Positions 25,172 to 33,539 are shown, counted from the first letter of the stretch. The stretch: DNA of 64,000 bases from an uncultured Pelagibacteraceae bacterium (GCA_902527215.1 CABZOF010000001.1:124001-188000); one strand, 5' to 3'. Translations and numbers: made by a program. Notes: a model not told the origin generated them from the sequence alone.

Positions 25172-26092
25172 TTAATTGTTAAAAAAGGAACCTCTTATTC
25201 TTAGTAATTCTCTTGATAAATTTTTATTTTCTTTAAAAGGTTTTCGACCATGAAGCCAAAAATAATTATTCGCCACAACAGCACTTCCAACTGGCAAAGA
25301 TGTTATTATCTTATTTTTACTACCCTCAAGAGCATCAGATAGTCTTTGTAAAAACAATCCTTGATCCATATTTTTTGGTTCAGGAAATTGATCGATGTAA
25401 GAAATAATGGGTTTTCCATCACTATCTTTAGAAAACACAGGGTGTTCAACTTTATAATCAATATTTTTACTTTTTGGAGATCCCCAAATAAATTTTTGCT
25501 GTCCAATTTTATCATCTGATAGATCAGACAAATGTTCCCAATCATCAAGATGTAGTAAGGCGGTCTCTCCACCAATCACATTCTCCTCCTCAAGCTTTGA
25601 CATTAATATCCAATCAGTTATTTCTCGTACATATGTTCCATCAGTATGTAAGTCCATATTTATATATGCCTTACGAAGATATGAGTCACTATTATCTTCA
25701 TGTTTAACGTGAAATCTTGCATAGTATTTTCCAGCCATTGAGTCGTGATTTGGATTTCCAATTAAGTGAGTTATTGCAGTTGATAGTTTAACTAAAAATG
25801 TTTGATCTATTTTAGAAGACTTATTTTTTGGACCAATTATAAAACAACCAGTATCTCTATCTTTAATAATTTCGTTTAAAAAATTACTTAATTTATTAGA
25901 TGCAGTTTCATCTAAACTTTTTGCAATAGTGAACCTTGTAAATGGTTTATATTCTAATGCTGTAATATTAAATTTTTTAAATGGAAACACTAATCGATCA
26001 ATAATTTGATCCTCAATTTTTATATTTATTATTCTCTTAGATTTTTCATGAAAGGAAATTTCAAATCCATCTAATTTAAGAAGATTCTTCAC
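25172..26092 (-). CDS. glaH: glutarate 2-hydroxylase (CsiD/GlaH family Fe(II)/2OG dioxygenase)
   Basis: 306 residues matching the CsiD/GlaH family, which hydroxylates glutarate to L-2-hydroxyglutarate using 2-oxoglutarate and O2 in lysine/5-aminovalerate breakdown. Visible signature: 'NMDLHTDGTYVREITDWILM' with iron ligands H149 and D151, 'GGETALLHLDDWE' at 174-186, distal H281 ('YFWLHGRKPF') and R298/R300 near the end. It is slightly shorter than the E. coli protein (about 325). The usual partner lghO/lhgD (2-hydroxyglutarate oxidase) is not in the window. It lies 4 bp downstream of the pentapeptide gene and 17 bp before the ProC-like gene. Confidence 0.85.
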   Translation of the reverse strand: MKNLLKLDGFEISFHEKSKRIINIKIEDQIIDRLVFPFKKFNITALEYKPFTRFTIAKSLDETASNKLSNFLNEIIKDRDTGCFIIGPKNKSSKIDQTFLVKLSTAITHLIGNPNHDSMAGKYYARFHVKHEDNSDSYLRKAYINMDLHTDGTYVREITDWILMSKLEEENVIGGETALLHLDDWEHLSDLSDDKIGQQKFIWGSPKSKNIDYKVEHPVFSKDSDGKPIISYIDQFPEPKNMDQGLFLQRLSDALEGSKNKIITSLPVGSAVVANNYFWLHGRKPFKENKNLSRELLRIRGSFFNN

Positions 26093-26096
26093 GAAT

Positions 26097-26603
26097 TTAT
26101 TTATTACAAATACCTATAGACTCTGGTCCACAAATTTCTCCCATTGTCCAAGTAGCTCCAATTAAATTCGCACCATCGAAATTTGCATTTAAAATATTTG
26201 ATGACGTAAAGTTTGCCTCCATTAGATTGGAATTCTGAAAATTTGCATCTATGAGGGTAGAACCTGTAAAATCAACTCTTGTTAAGTTAGCACTTGTAAA
26301 ATTTGATTGCTCAAAATTTCCACCACCTAAATTTGACTCATATAAATTAGCTCTTATAAAAGATGACTCTGAAAAAGTTCCAAATGTTAAATCTGAATTC
26401 ATCATTATACTTTTATCAAAATTTACTTGGATAAAACTAGCAAATGAGAGATTAGAGTTAGGAAGAAAGGTTCCTTGTAAATCCTGACCATCTGAAAATT
26501 TACATTTAGAATAGTCTACTCCATCAGCTATTGGATCATCACATCCAGCTTTTGAATTACTAGAAAGTATTAGAAAAAATAGAATAAATAAAAGTTTTTT
26601 CAT
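26097..26603 (-). CDS. secreted pentapeptide-repeat protein
   Basis: 168 residues with an N-terminal signal peptide ('KKLLFILFFLILSSNSKAG', cleavage about residue 19) followed by roughly twenty A(N/D)(L/F)xx-type pentapeptide units between residues 40 and 155, for example 'ANLYESNLGGGNFEQSNFTS'. Such repeats fold as a right-handed quadrilateral beta-helix. Cysteines near both ends (about C20/C34 and C158/C166) could form disulfides capping the helix in the periplasm. Function is unknown. It overlaps azlD by 4 bp, so it is part of the transport operon, which is an odd place for this protein type. Confidence 0.8.
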   Translation of the reverse strand: MKKLLFILFFLILSSNSKAGCDDPIADGVDYSKCKFSDGQDLQGTFLPNSNLSFASFIQVNFDKSIMMNSDLTFGTFSESSFIRANLYESNLGGGNFEQSNFTSANLTRVDFTGSTLIDANFQNSNLMEANFTSSNILNANFDGANLIGATWTMGEICGPESIGICNK

Positions 26604-26926
26604 ACAGCAAAACTATTTAATGTTGCCAAAATTATAGCAGATAATATGGTCGGATAAACTAAATTTCTTTTAGTGACATAAAAAATTAATATTGATAATA
26701 AAATGACAATTATCCTTAAAATATAATGTACATCTGAAAGATCTCCAGATGGGAAAATTAACATTCTTGAGATTAAAGCTGCAAGAGTTGAATATGCTAC
26801 ACAATTAAACCATTTATAAATTTTAGATGTCTCTCCTATCTTTTCTGAAGTTAAAGCACCAAGAAATCTTGAAATATAAGTTGCAAGAGAAGTTACTAAA
26901 ATTGCTAAAACAATATTAGCTGTCAT
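26600..26926 (-). CDS. azlD: AzlD-like small subunit of a branched-chain amino-acid exporter
   Basis: 108 residues with four hydrophobic helices beginning 'IVLAILVTSLATYISRFLGAL', the typical AzlD pattern with an early conserved arginine (R20). AzlD works with AzlC to export branched-chain amino acids or analogues. It overlaps azlC by 11 bp, so translation of the pair is coupled, and the pentapeptide-repeat gene by 4 bp. Confidence 0.82.
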   Translation of the reverse strand: MTANIVLAILVTSLATYISRFLGALTSEKIGETSKIYKWFNCVAYSTLAALISRMLIFPSGDLSDVHYILRIIVILLSILIFYVTKRNLVYPTILSAIILATLNSFAV

Positions 26927-27620
26927 AAACCTCTCCTATAAAGTAAGCAATTGAACCAGCTACCAACCCACCAAGTAAAACACTCCATTCTGTTGAAAAA
27001 AAATAAAAAATTGGACCTAAAAAAGCACCCAGAATAATTGCAGAGGAAAGTTGTATAGTTTTCATAACTCCTATCATTGCACACATAAAATAAATTGGAT
27101 TTACTATAGCAAGTCCAATTATCATATCTTTGCTTAAAAAGTCGGCAGCATAAAATCCTAATACTGTTGAAAAAATAGCAATTAGCCAAGTAGCTGTTCC
27201 TATACCAATCCAAAAATCTATTCTATATTTCCTATCAATTTCCTCATAATTACTTTTTAAAATCAACCACGACGAAACAGCTACAAAGTGACAAGATATA
27301 TAATATTTCCATCTAGGTTGACTATCATGTTTAAGTAATGGCATAATTGAAACTGTCATTGGAAATAGTCTAGAATTTACCAACCATACTGCTAAAAAAA
27401 TATTTACAAGCGAAGCGCCAATAAGCATTGACTCTGCCATAACTAATGATCCTGGAAGGGCGTAGGTTAAAAATGTTGAAAAAATACTTTCTTGTATATT
27501 AAACCCTAAATTTTTTAATAAGGCACCTATAGCAATGAAACTAGCTCCTAACGCGATTGCTGGACTATCAAATTTTTTTGAGCAGGCTATTCCTTTGATA
27601 AAATATTTTAGGTTTATCAT
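26916..27620 (-). CDS. azlC: AzlC family branched-chain amino-acid exporter subunit
   Basis: 234 residues with about eight membrane segments. The family motif is visible in 'ALGASFIAIGALLKNLGFNIQESIFSTFLTYALPGSLVMAE' and 'LVNSRLFPMTVSIMPLL' (the conserved N-x-R-x-x-x-M-x-x-S-L region). AzlC with AzlD forms the exporter for valine/leucine/isoleucine analogues described in Bacillus. The gene shares one base with the upstream livF, so an export system is co-translated with an import ATPase. Confidence 0.85.
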   Translation of the reverse strand: MINLKYFIKGIACSKKFDSPAIALGASFIAIGALLKNLGFNIQESIFSTFLTYALPGSLVMAESMLIGASLVNIFLAVWLVNSRLFPMTVSIMPLLKHDSQPRWKYYISCHFVAVSSWLILKSNYEEIDRKYRIDFWIGIGTATWLIAIFSTVLGFYAADFLSKDMIIGLAIVNPIYFMCAMIGVMKTIQLSSAIILGAFLGPIFYFFSTEWSVLLGGLVAGSIAYFIGEVYDS

Positions 27621-28405
27621 TAACCGCCTAAAAATAGACGGCCGACATCTGGATTATTTAAAAGATCATCACCTTTACCTGCAATAGCTGTTTCTCCTGA
27701 AACTAAAACATAGCCAATATCAGCAAACTCTAAACCTTTTTTTGCATTCTGCTCAACTAATATAATTGTTTTTTTTTCATTTTTTTGAAGATCGTCTAAA
27801 ATCTCAAAAACCATTTGAATATATCTAGGCTCAAGCCCAATTGATGGTTCATCAACAAGTAAAATAGAAGGTTTCATTACTAGGGCTCTAGAAATTTCTA
27901 AAAGTCTTCTTTCTCCACCCGATAATACTTTTGCAGGTTGATTTCTTCTGTTTCTTAATCTTTCATATTTTTGAAGAACTCTCTCTGCTTCTTCAAAAGA
28001 CTCTTCTGTTTTATCTTTAATGTATCCGCCCATTAGAAGATTTTCTTCTACAGTCATATCTGGAAAAACCGAATTATCCTGTAGAATATATGCTATCCCC
28101 TCAGATTTAAGTTTTTCTGCAGGACTAAGGTTGGTTATTTCTTTTCCATCAATTTCTATTTTTCCAGAAAAAATATTTGTAAAACCATATATTGAATGAA
28201 GTATAGTTGATTTTCCTGCGCCATTTGGACCAATCAAACAGAGAGATTGTGCTTTACTTACAAATAAATCAAAATTGTGTAGTATTTCCATCTTACCATA
28301 ACCGGCTGATAAATCTTTGATAGTTAGGTGAACATTTTCAGATGATAGTTTTTTTAAATCCTCTGCTACAGGAGCTTTACCAAGAACTTCGTATTGATTT
28401 GCCAT
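27620..28405 (-). CDS. Liv-type ABC transporter ATP-binding protein (LivF), set 2
   Basis: 261 residues, about 25 more than typical LivF because of an N-terminal extension ('MANQYEVLGKAPVAEDLKKLSS'). Walker A GPNGAGKS, 'GIAYILQDNSVFPDMTVEENLLMGG', signature 'KVLSGGERRLLEISRALV', Walker B 'PSILLVDEPSIGLEP'. The ABC signature LSGGE and intact DE indicate an active ATPase. It overlaps livG by one base and azlC by one base. Confidence 0.9.
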   Translation of the reverse strand: MANQYEVLGKAPVAEDLKKLSSENVHLTIKDLSAGYGKMEILHNFDLFVSKAQSLCLIGPNGAGKSTILHSIYGFTNIFSGKIEIDGKEITNLSPAEKLKSEGIAYILQDNSVFPDMTVEENLLMGGYIKDKTEESFEEAERVLQKYERLRNRRNQPAKVLSGGERRLLEISRALVMKPSILLVDEPSIGLEPRYIQMVFEILDDLQKNEKKTIILVEQNAKKGLEFADIGYVLVSGETAIAGKGDDLLNNPDVGRLFLGG

Positions 28406-29145
28406 TATTGAGCTCCTAAATAAGCGTCAATCACACGCTTATCATTTTTAATTTCGTCAGGTGTTCCATTTGCAAGCATTTTTCCATGCGCAAGACAAAA
28501 AATACTTTCAGCTAATTGCATTATTACTCTCATATTATGTTCAATAACAAGTAGAGTAATTCCAAAATCTTGATTTACTTTTATCAATCTATCAATAATT
28601 CCATTTATTAATGTAGGGTTGATACCTGCAGTTGGCTCGTCCAGTAATAACATCTCAGGCTCATTCATTAATGCCATTGCTAATTCTAATAACTTCTGCT
28701 GACCGAATGATAAATCTCCCGCTCTTAGTTTTCTTTTTTGATATAATCCAACAAAATTTAATAAATTTTCAGCTTTTTCTGTAAGATTTTGTGGTATCTG
28801 GGAAAATATAGAAACTAAACTTTCATCGCTCGCTTTGTGACTTATAAGCATATTATCTACGCAATTCAATTTTCCATAAATTCTTGTTTGCTGGAAAGTT
28901 CTAAGCAAACCAAGTTTAGCTATTACTGGAACTGGTAATTCAGATACTTCTTTACCATTAAATTTAATTGATCCTTGGTCAATAGGATAGGTTCCAACTA
29001 TAGAATTAAACAATGTAGTTTTTCCAGATCCATTTGGCCCTATTAAACCTACGATTTTTCCCTTTTCAACTGACATAGATATATCAACATTGGCTTTAAC
29101 CCCACCAAATGACTTACTGACATTGCTTACCTCTAAAATACTCAT
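28405..29145 (-). CDS. Liv-type ABC transporter ATP-binding protein (LivG), set 2
   Basis: 246 residues. Walker A GPNGSGKT near 35-42, 'LGLLRTFQQTRIYGKLNCVDNML', signature 'LSFGQQKLLELAMALM' (second G of LSGGQ replaced by F-G, a frequent LivG variant), Walker B 'PEMLLLDEPTAG', switch histidine in 'LLVIEHNMRVI'. Start overlaps livM by 4 bp (ATGA), stop is coupled to livF. It energises the second Liv importer. Confidence 0.9.
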   Translation of the reverse strand: MSILEVSNVSKSFGGVKANVDISMSVEKGKIVGLIGPNGSGKTTLFNSIVGTYPIDQGSIKFNGKEVSELPVPVIAKLGLLRTFQQTRIYGKLNCVDNMLISHKASDESLVSIFSQIPQNLTEKAENLLNFVGLYQKRKLRAGDLSFGQQKLLELAMALMNEPEMLLLDEPTAGINPTLINGIIDRLIKVNQDFGITLLVIEHNMRVIMQLAESIFCLAHGKMLANGTPDEIKNDKRVIDAYLGAQ

Positions 29146-30191
29146 TTAAGTGTAACCTGTGCTTTCCGATCTGCTTCATCCACAACTTCACCAAATCTCT
29201 CTGGATACTTTTCTCTCAACCAACCCATAATCCCCTCTGGGAAATAGATAACAATTACAACAATCAAAACTCCAAGAGCAACATACTGCCAACCTAAGAA
29301 GAAAGTCCAAAAACCTTCTTTAAATATATGAAATAAAGTTGCACCAATTACTGGGCCCCACAAGGTTCCTTTTCCTCCAAGTATAGCCATCAAGACCATG
29401 AATACTCCCATTTCTCTTCCATCAAATGCAACATCAGTTGAGTCTATATATCCAACTAATCCACCCATAATACCTCCAGCCAATCCACAGAAAAATGCAG
29501 AGATCATCCAACCAATAATTTTATATTTCATTGTTTGAATACCCATTGCTTCTGCTTTATCCTCATTATCTCTAATTGCATTAAGAACAAGTTTAAATCT
29601 TGTTGAATAAATTGCTTTAACTGCAAGAAAGGTGAATACCAAAACTATAAAACTACAAAAGTAGAAAAATTCACCTCTTGCTTCTAACCTATCGACATTA
29701 GGAAATGGAGGTGTTGTAAAACCTTGTCCTGCTCCAATGATTTCTATTCCACCAGAAATTTCTCCGGCTGCAACCCCTAAACCTAATGTGCAAATTGCAA
29801 AGTAATGTCCTCTTAAACCTAAAATTGAATAACCAATTAAACCTGCAATAATTGCTGGAACTACTGCTGCAACTGCCAAACCAACTGCAAACCCTTGAAA
29901 AAATTGAGCAGGGGTATGAACAAAAGTTTTTTCTCCACCACCTTCAGTCCACTCTCCTAAAGGAAAAAACATTCCTACTTGAACTGAGGCACATAAATAC
30001 ATTCCCAGTCCATAAAATAAAATATTTCCAAAAGTATTATAACCCATTTCACCACCTTGGACGTTCCAAGTGATAGCTAGAATTATTAATATACAAAGGA
30101 TTGATAATTGAACTTTAAATGCTGGAAAAATAAAAGGTGCGGCAATACCAAATATTAAAATAGCACCATACAAAATAATATTTTTGTTCAT
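29142..30191 (-). CDS. Liv-type ABC transporter permease (LivM), set 2
   Basis: 349 residues with about nine to ten membrane segments; 'QGGEMGYNTFGNILFYGLGMYLCA', 'GLRGHYFAICTLGLGVAAGEI' and the coupling loop 'LVLNAIRDNEDKAEAMGIQTMKYK' identify LivM. A conserved 'GGKGTLWGPVIGA' region precedes the last helices. It is more standard in length than the set 1 LivM. It shares one base with livH and four with livG. Confidence 0.9.
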   Translation of the reverse strand: MNKNIILYGAILIFGIAAPFIFPAFKVQLSILCILIILAITWNVQGGEMGYNTFGNILFYGLGMYLCASVQVGMFFPLGEWTEGGGEKTFVHTPAQFFQGFAVGLAVAAVVPAIIAGLIGYSILGLRGHYFAICTLGLGVAAGEISGGIEIIGAGQGFTTPPFPNVDRLEARGEFFYFCSFIVLVFTFLAVKAIYSTRFKLVLNAIRDNEDKAEAMGIQTMKYKIIGWMISAFFCGLAGGIMGGLVGYIDSTDVAFDGREMGVFMVLMAILGGKGTLWGPVIGATLFHIFKEGFWTFFLGWQYVALGVLIVVIVIYFPEGIMGWLREKYPERFGEVVDEADRKAQVTLK

Positions 30192-31084
30192 TATTTTAGA
30201 TATTCTCTTTTTCTTGAAAGTTTAAATCTTCTATAAACAAGTATTAAAACCAATAATAAAAATACTGATCCAATTCTAAATTCTGTTCCTAAAATATAAT
30301 CTGCAAACTCCTCAAATACACCCAGTCCCATACCTGACATTGCAACACCAGGTAAATTTCCAAGTCCAGCAACAATTACAATCATAAAAGATCTAATTGT
30401 GTAAGGTAAGCCCATATAAGGGTGTATAGTAAATGTAATAGAAATAAGTGCTCCAGCTACTCCACAAAGAGCAGCATTTATTCCAAAAGTTGCTGCATAA
30501 ACTTTTTCAGTATCTACACCTAATATTTTTGCGGCTCTAGCATTTTGAGCTGTAGCTCTAATAGCCCTTCCAAGCTTTGATTTTTTCATATAAATCACAA
30601 GTCCGATAGCAAAAACAATACTTATAAATGCTGAAAAAATCTTTGAATTTGGCAATGTAACTGAATTATCAAACAACATCGTTGTTCCATATCCAGAGTT
30701 TGCAAGAACTACATCTGCACCAAATGCAAAATTCATTAATTGCATAAATAAAATGCTTATTCCAAACGTTGCTAAAATCGAAATGAATAAGTCTCTATCA
30801 ACAACTTTGTTAATAACTAATTTGTAAATAATAACTCCAACAAAATACATTATTATTGGTGAAACTATTACTCCCCACGCTGGATGAATTCCATACAGAT
30901 ACATAAAGTATGCAATGTATCCTCCTAATATAACTAAATCACCTTGAGCAATGTTAATAATATTCATAACTCCCCACTGGAGAGCCATTCCGTAGGCGAT
31001 TAAAGCAAATAAAACTCCAAGTAACAAACCATCTAGCACAGCTTGTAAAGTTAACATCGGAACTTGGAAAATTAAAAAATCCAT
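30191..31084 (-). CDS. Liv-type ABC transporter permease (LivH), set 2
   Basis: 297 residues, the usual LivH length, starting with 'MDFLIFQVPMLTLQAVLDGLLLGVLFALIAYG' and containing 'MNIINIAQGDLVILGGYIAYF' and the ATPase-contact loop 'AIRATAQNARAAKILGVDTEKVYA'. It is the first gene after the intra-operon hairpin that follows the binding-protein gene, which should make its expression lower than that of the binding protein. Confidence 0.9.
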   Translation of the reverse strand: MDFLIFQVPMLTLQAVLDGLLLGVLFALIAYGMALQWGVMNIINIAQGDLVILGGYIAYFMYLYGIHPAWGVIVSPIIMYFVGVIIYKLVINKVVDRDLFISILATFGISILFMQLMNFAFGADVVLANSGYGTTMLFDNSVTLPNSKIFSAFISIVFAIGLVIYMKKSKLGRAIRATAQNARAAKILGVDTEKVYAATFGINAALCGVAGALISITFTIHPYMGLPYTIRSFMIVIVAGLGNLPGVAMSGMGLGVFEEFADYILGTEFRIGSVFLLLVLILVYRRFKLSRKREYLK

Positions 31085-31102
31085 AATTTCTAAATGCTAT
31101 AT

Positions 31103-31130
31103 AAAAAAAAGCCCCCTATTACTAGGGGGC
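31103..31130 (-). terminator. intrinsic terminator/attenuator between binding protein and permease genes
   Basis: GCCCCCTA (31111-31118) and TAGGGGGC (31123-31130) form a perfect 8-bp GC-rich stem with a 4-base loop. On the minus strand it is followed by a run of eight U (A 31103-31110), a textbook intrinsic terminator placed 15 bp after the binding-protein stop. Partial read-through would give excess binding protein over membrane components. Confidence 0.88.
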
Positions 31131-31145
31131 TAACATTATTTTTAA

Positions 31146-32384
31146 TTATCTTTCAGACCACTTAGGAATTGGGTGAATTAATTCTGCTGAAGCCCATTTT
31201 AATGGAGCTACAACTTTATTTTCACATTTTCCTGCATCGTCACACATAACTTGGAACAATACCATTGGTTTGTCAACATTTTGACCACCTTCTGCAAATT
31301 TGATATTCCCATAGAATGTTTGCATATTAGTATCAGCAAGTGCATCTCTTACTTTCTTTTGATCAAAAGAATTTGCTCTTTCAAATGCATCTTTAAAAAC
31401 TAACAAAGCAGCTGAAGACTCTGCTGATTGATATGGCGGATCATAACCAAATAATTTTTCAAAGTCTGCAGCGTATGTCATGCCATCTTTGAAGAAATCA
31501 TCTTTATAAGTTAATGTTTTATGCCATTGAGATGCACATAAAGCGTACTGTGAGTTCTTACCATGTTGCTTAGATAATTTAGCAGCATCACAGTGTGTCA
31601 TTGCTAACATTGGAACGTCAACTTTCATTTCAGCAATTTGTCTAATAGCCGTTAATGCACCTTTTGTGTGTCCAGATACAACTAAAACATCTGGTTTAAC
31701 AGCTTTAACTTTAGCTAAAGTTGCAGCCATGTCGTTTAGCTCTTTTGGAAGTTTATCATCGATTATAATTTTAGATCCAGTTCTCTCTGCAGCATCTAAA
31801 ATACCTAATCTAACGTCTTGTGAGAATGCATCTTGCTCAAAAGCTTGTGCTATTCTTACACCTTTTCCACCGTTTAACTCCACAGCTGTTTCAATCGCAA
31901 CATCTAAATATAAGTTCGCTGGGGCAAGCACTGCGAATAAATATTTATAACCTTTTGTAAACAAAGATCTTGATGCACCATTAGCTTCAACCATTGGAAC
32001 ACCATATTTCTCTGTTACAGGTGCAATCGCTTTAGTTAATCCTGAACTGTAAGGTCCAAGCATAAACTCAACACCATCTTGTGAAATTAATCTTTCTGCA
32101 AGTTGCGCTGCTCTTTTAGGATTTGACTCATCATCATAATAGATAATATCAAACTTATAAGTTTTTCCTCCAACTTTAATACCACCCATGTCGTTAATTC
32201 TGTCAACGGCCATATTGTAACCATTTTGAGTATGAACTCCATTAGATGAATATTTTCCAGTTAAAGAAATTGCAGCACCTAAAATAATTTTATCTCCAAC
32301 AACTTTTGCTAAAGAAACAACTGAAGTTGAAAATAAAATTGCTATTGCAGAAACAAATGTAATTATAATGTTTTTAATTTTCAT
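31146..32384 (-). CDS. Liv-type ABC transporter periplasmic binding protein, set 2
   Basis: 412 residues with a signal peptide ('KNIIITFVSAIAILFSTSVVSLA', cleavage near residue 26) and the type 1 periplasmic binding fold: 'IILGAAISLTGKYSSNGVHTQNGY', 'YYDDESNPKRAAQLAERLI', 'GVEFMLGPYSSGLTKAIAPV' and 'VLVVSGHTKGALTAIRQ'. Ligands of this family include branched-chain amino acids, amides and aromatic acids; the ligand here is not readable. A strong ribosome binding site (GAGGAGA, minus strand, 32388-32394) lies just before the ATG, and the 92-bp upstream gap to lysE should hold the operon promoter. Confidence 0.92.
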   Translation of the reverse strand: MKIKNIIITFVSAIAILFSTSVVSLAKVVGDKIILGAAISLTGKYSSNGVHTQNGYNMAVDRINDMGGIKVGGKTYKFDIIYYDDESNPKRAAQLAERLISQDGVEFMLGPYSSGLTKAIAPVTEKYGVPMVEANGASRSLFTKGYKYLFAVLAPANLYLDVAIETAVELNGGKGVRIAQAFEQDAFSQDVRLGILDAAERTGSKIIIDDKLPKELNDMAATLAKVKAVKPDVLVVSGHTKGALTAIRQIAEMKVDVPMLAMTHCDAAKLSKQHGKNSQYALCASQWHKTLTYKDDFFKDGMTYAADFEKLFGYDPPYQSAESSAALLVFKDAFERANSFDQKKVRDALADTNMQTFYGNIKFAEGGQNVDKPMVLFQVMCDDAGKCENKVVAPLKWASAELIHPIPKWSER

Positions 32385-32476
32385 TTATCTCCTCTTTATT
32401 ATTAATTAATTAATTTAAACCTTATTAAACTAAGAAATTAATTTTTTTGCAAGTAACAGTAGTATCGCATTAAAGA

Positions 32477-33091
32477 CTAATATTGTTGCATAAATGCAAT
32501 TATTGCTGCAATTACAATTAAAACGCACGCAGAAATTGTGTTTATAATCTTTGCATTAGCTTTAACCCAGGTAATCATTTTATTTGCTAGAATGGCGTAA
32601 CCGATTAAAGATAAAAAATCTAAAATTACATATGTAGTTATTAAAATAATAAATTGAGCAACATAATTAGAGTTGAAATCAATAAATTGTGGAAAAATAA
32701 AAGGAAAAAACATCCAAGCTTTAGGGCTTGTTCCAGCAACTAAAAAACCATCTTTATAAAAAGACAAAAAAGTTTTTTCTGATTTTTTATTAGAGTTTAT
32801 ACTTTTTGGTCGAGATTTATAAATATCATAAGCAAGATATAAAATATAAATTATTCCTATCCACTTAATTGTATTAAGCAACTTAGGGTTATCAGAAATA
32901 AATGAGCCAATAACAAATATAACAAGAGTTGCTTGAATAATATTTGCAGTAACATCTCCTAATGCCGTCCATACACATTTCTTTACTCCATAATTCATTG
33001 AATATGAAATGATTACAATCCTTGGTGTTCCAGGAGTAATAAACATAAAGAGAATAATTTGTAGAAAAAGGAAATAATTTAATGGGAGCAT
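32477..33091 (-). CDS. LysE/RhtB family translocator
   Basis: 204 residues with six hydrophobic segments. The early motif 'FLQIILFMFITPGTPRIVIISYSMNYGVKKCVW' corresponds to the RhtB-type 'TPGP' region of amino-acid exporters, and 'VAGTSPKAWMFFPFIFPQF' to the second half signature. It is a different subfamily from the LysE/ArgO copy at 19.9 kb. Its ATG directly abuts an unusual palindromic element (33092-33108) and it lies upstream of the second Liv operon, on the same strand, separated from it by 92 bp. Confidence 0.85.
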   Translation of the reverse strand: MLPLNYFLFLQIILFMFITPGTPRIVIISYSMNYGVKKCVWTALGDVTANIIQATLVIFVIGSFISDNPKLLNTIKWIGIIYILYLAYDIYKSRPKSINSNKKSEKTFLSFYKDGFLVAGTSPKAWMFFPFIFPQFIDFNSNYVAQFIILITTYVILDFLSLIGYAILANKMITWVKANAKIINTISACVLIVIAAIIAFMQQY

Positions 33092-33144
33092 TTTAGGATA
33101 GTCCTAAAAAACCGGGAGCTAAAGATGGCTAGATAGGACTATCT
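33092..33144. promoter_or_regulatory. two related palindromes forming a 10-bp inverted repeat upstream of lysE
   Basis: Site 1 (33092-33108) is TTTAGGA-TAG-TCCTAAA, a 7-bp perfect stem touching the lysE start codon. Site 2 (33131-33144) is AGATAG-GA-CTATCT, a 6-bp palindrome. They share the word GATAGTCCTA (33097-33106) and its exact complement TAGGACTATC (33134-33143), separated by 27 bases. Each site can therefore fold on itself, or the two can pair with each other. This is either a double operator in the divergent lysE/TIGR03643 spacer or an RNA switch in the lysE leader. Confidence 0.6.
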
Positions 33145-33211
33145 AAAAGTGATAATATCATAGGCATTAAAATTTGCATTAAAATTTATTTAAAGTTTTG
33201 CTGAAAAATCT

Positions 33212-33511
33212 ATGAAAAAAAGTCACAGGCCTACAACCAAAGTCAAAAATCCTGAGCCAAAACCAGGAAGTCCAGACTGGGTTATCTGGGCAGCTTGGGC
33301 TGACAGAATAACATTTGAGGAGATAGAAAAAAAAACAGGCAAAACTGAATCTGATGTAATTAAGATAATGAGAAGAAGTCTTAAACCTTCATCTTTTAGG
33401 TTATGGAGAAAAAGAGTAAATTCACAAAGTATTAAACATAGAAAAAAATTTGAATATTCAAGAAAACAAATAAGAGTAAAAATTAAGAAAAATGAAATTC
33501 TTAACTGGTAA
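33212..33511 (+). CDS. TIGR03643/DUF2805 family protein
   Basis: A 99-residue basic protein matching the TIGR03643 family: 'VIWAAWADRITFEEIEKKTGKTESDVIKIMRRSLKPSSFRLWRKRV', which looks like a helix-turn-helix-type core (residues 25-68), followed by a lysine/arginine-rich tail. The family has no known function; the compact helical core with many arginines suggests nucleic-acid binding (inference). It starts 120 bp from the divergent lysE gene and ends 28 bp before glutaredoxin. Confidence 0.8.
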   Translation: MKKSHRPTTKVKNPEPKPGSPDWVIWAAWADRITFEEIEKKTGKTESDVIKIMRRSLKPSSFRLWRKRVNSQSIKHRKKFEYSRKQIRVKIKKNEILNW

Positions 33512-33539
33512 ATTATAAAAATATAATTATATCTTTAGT

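Noticed and set aside
26600..27620. azlCD as an import system
   Set aside because: AzlCD family members with known function export branched-chain amino-acid analogues; position beside importers alone does not change that.
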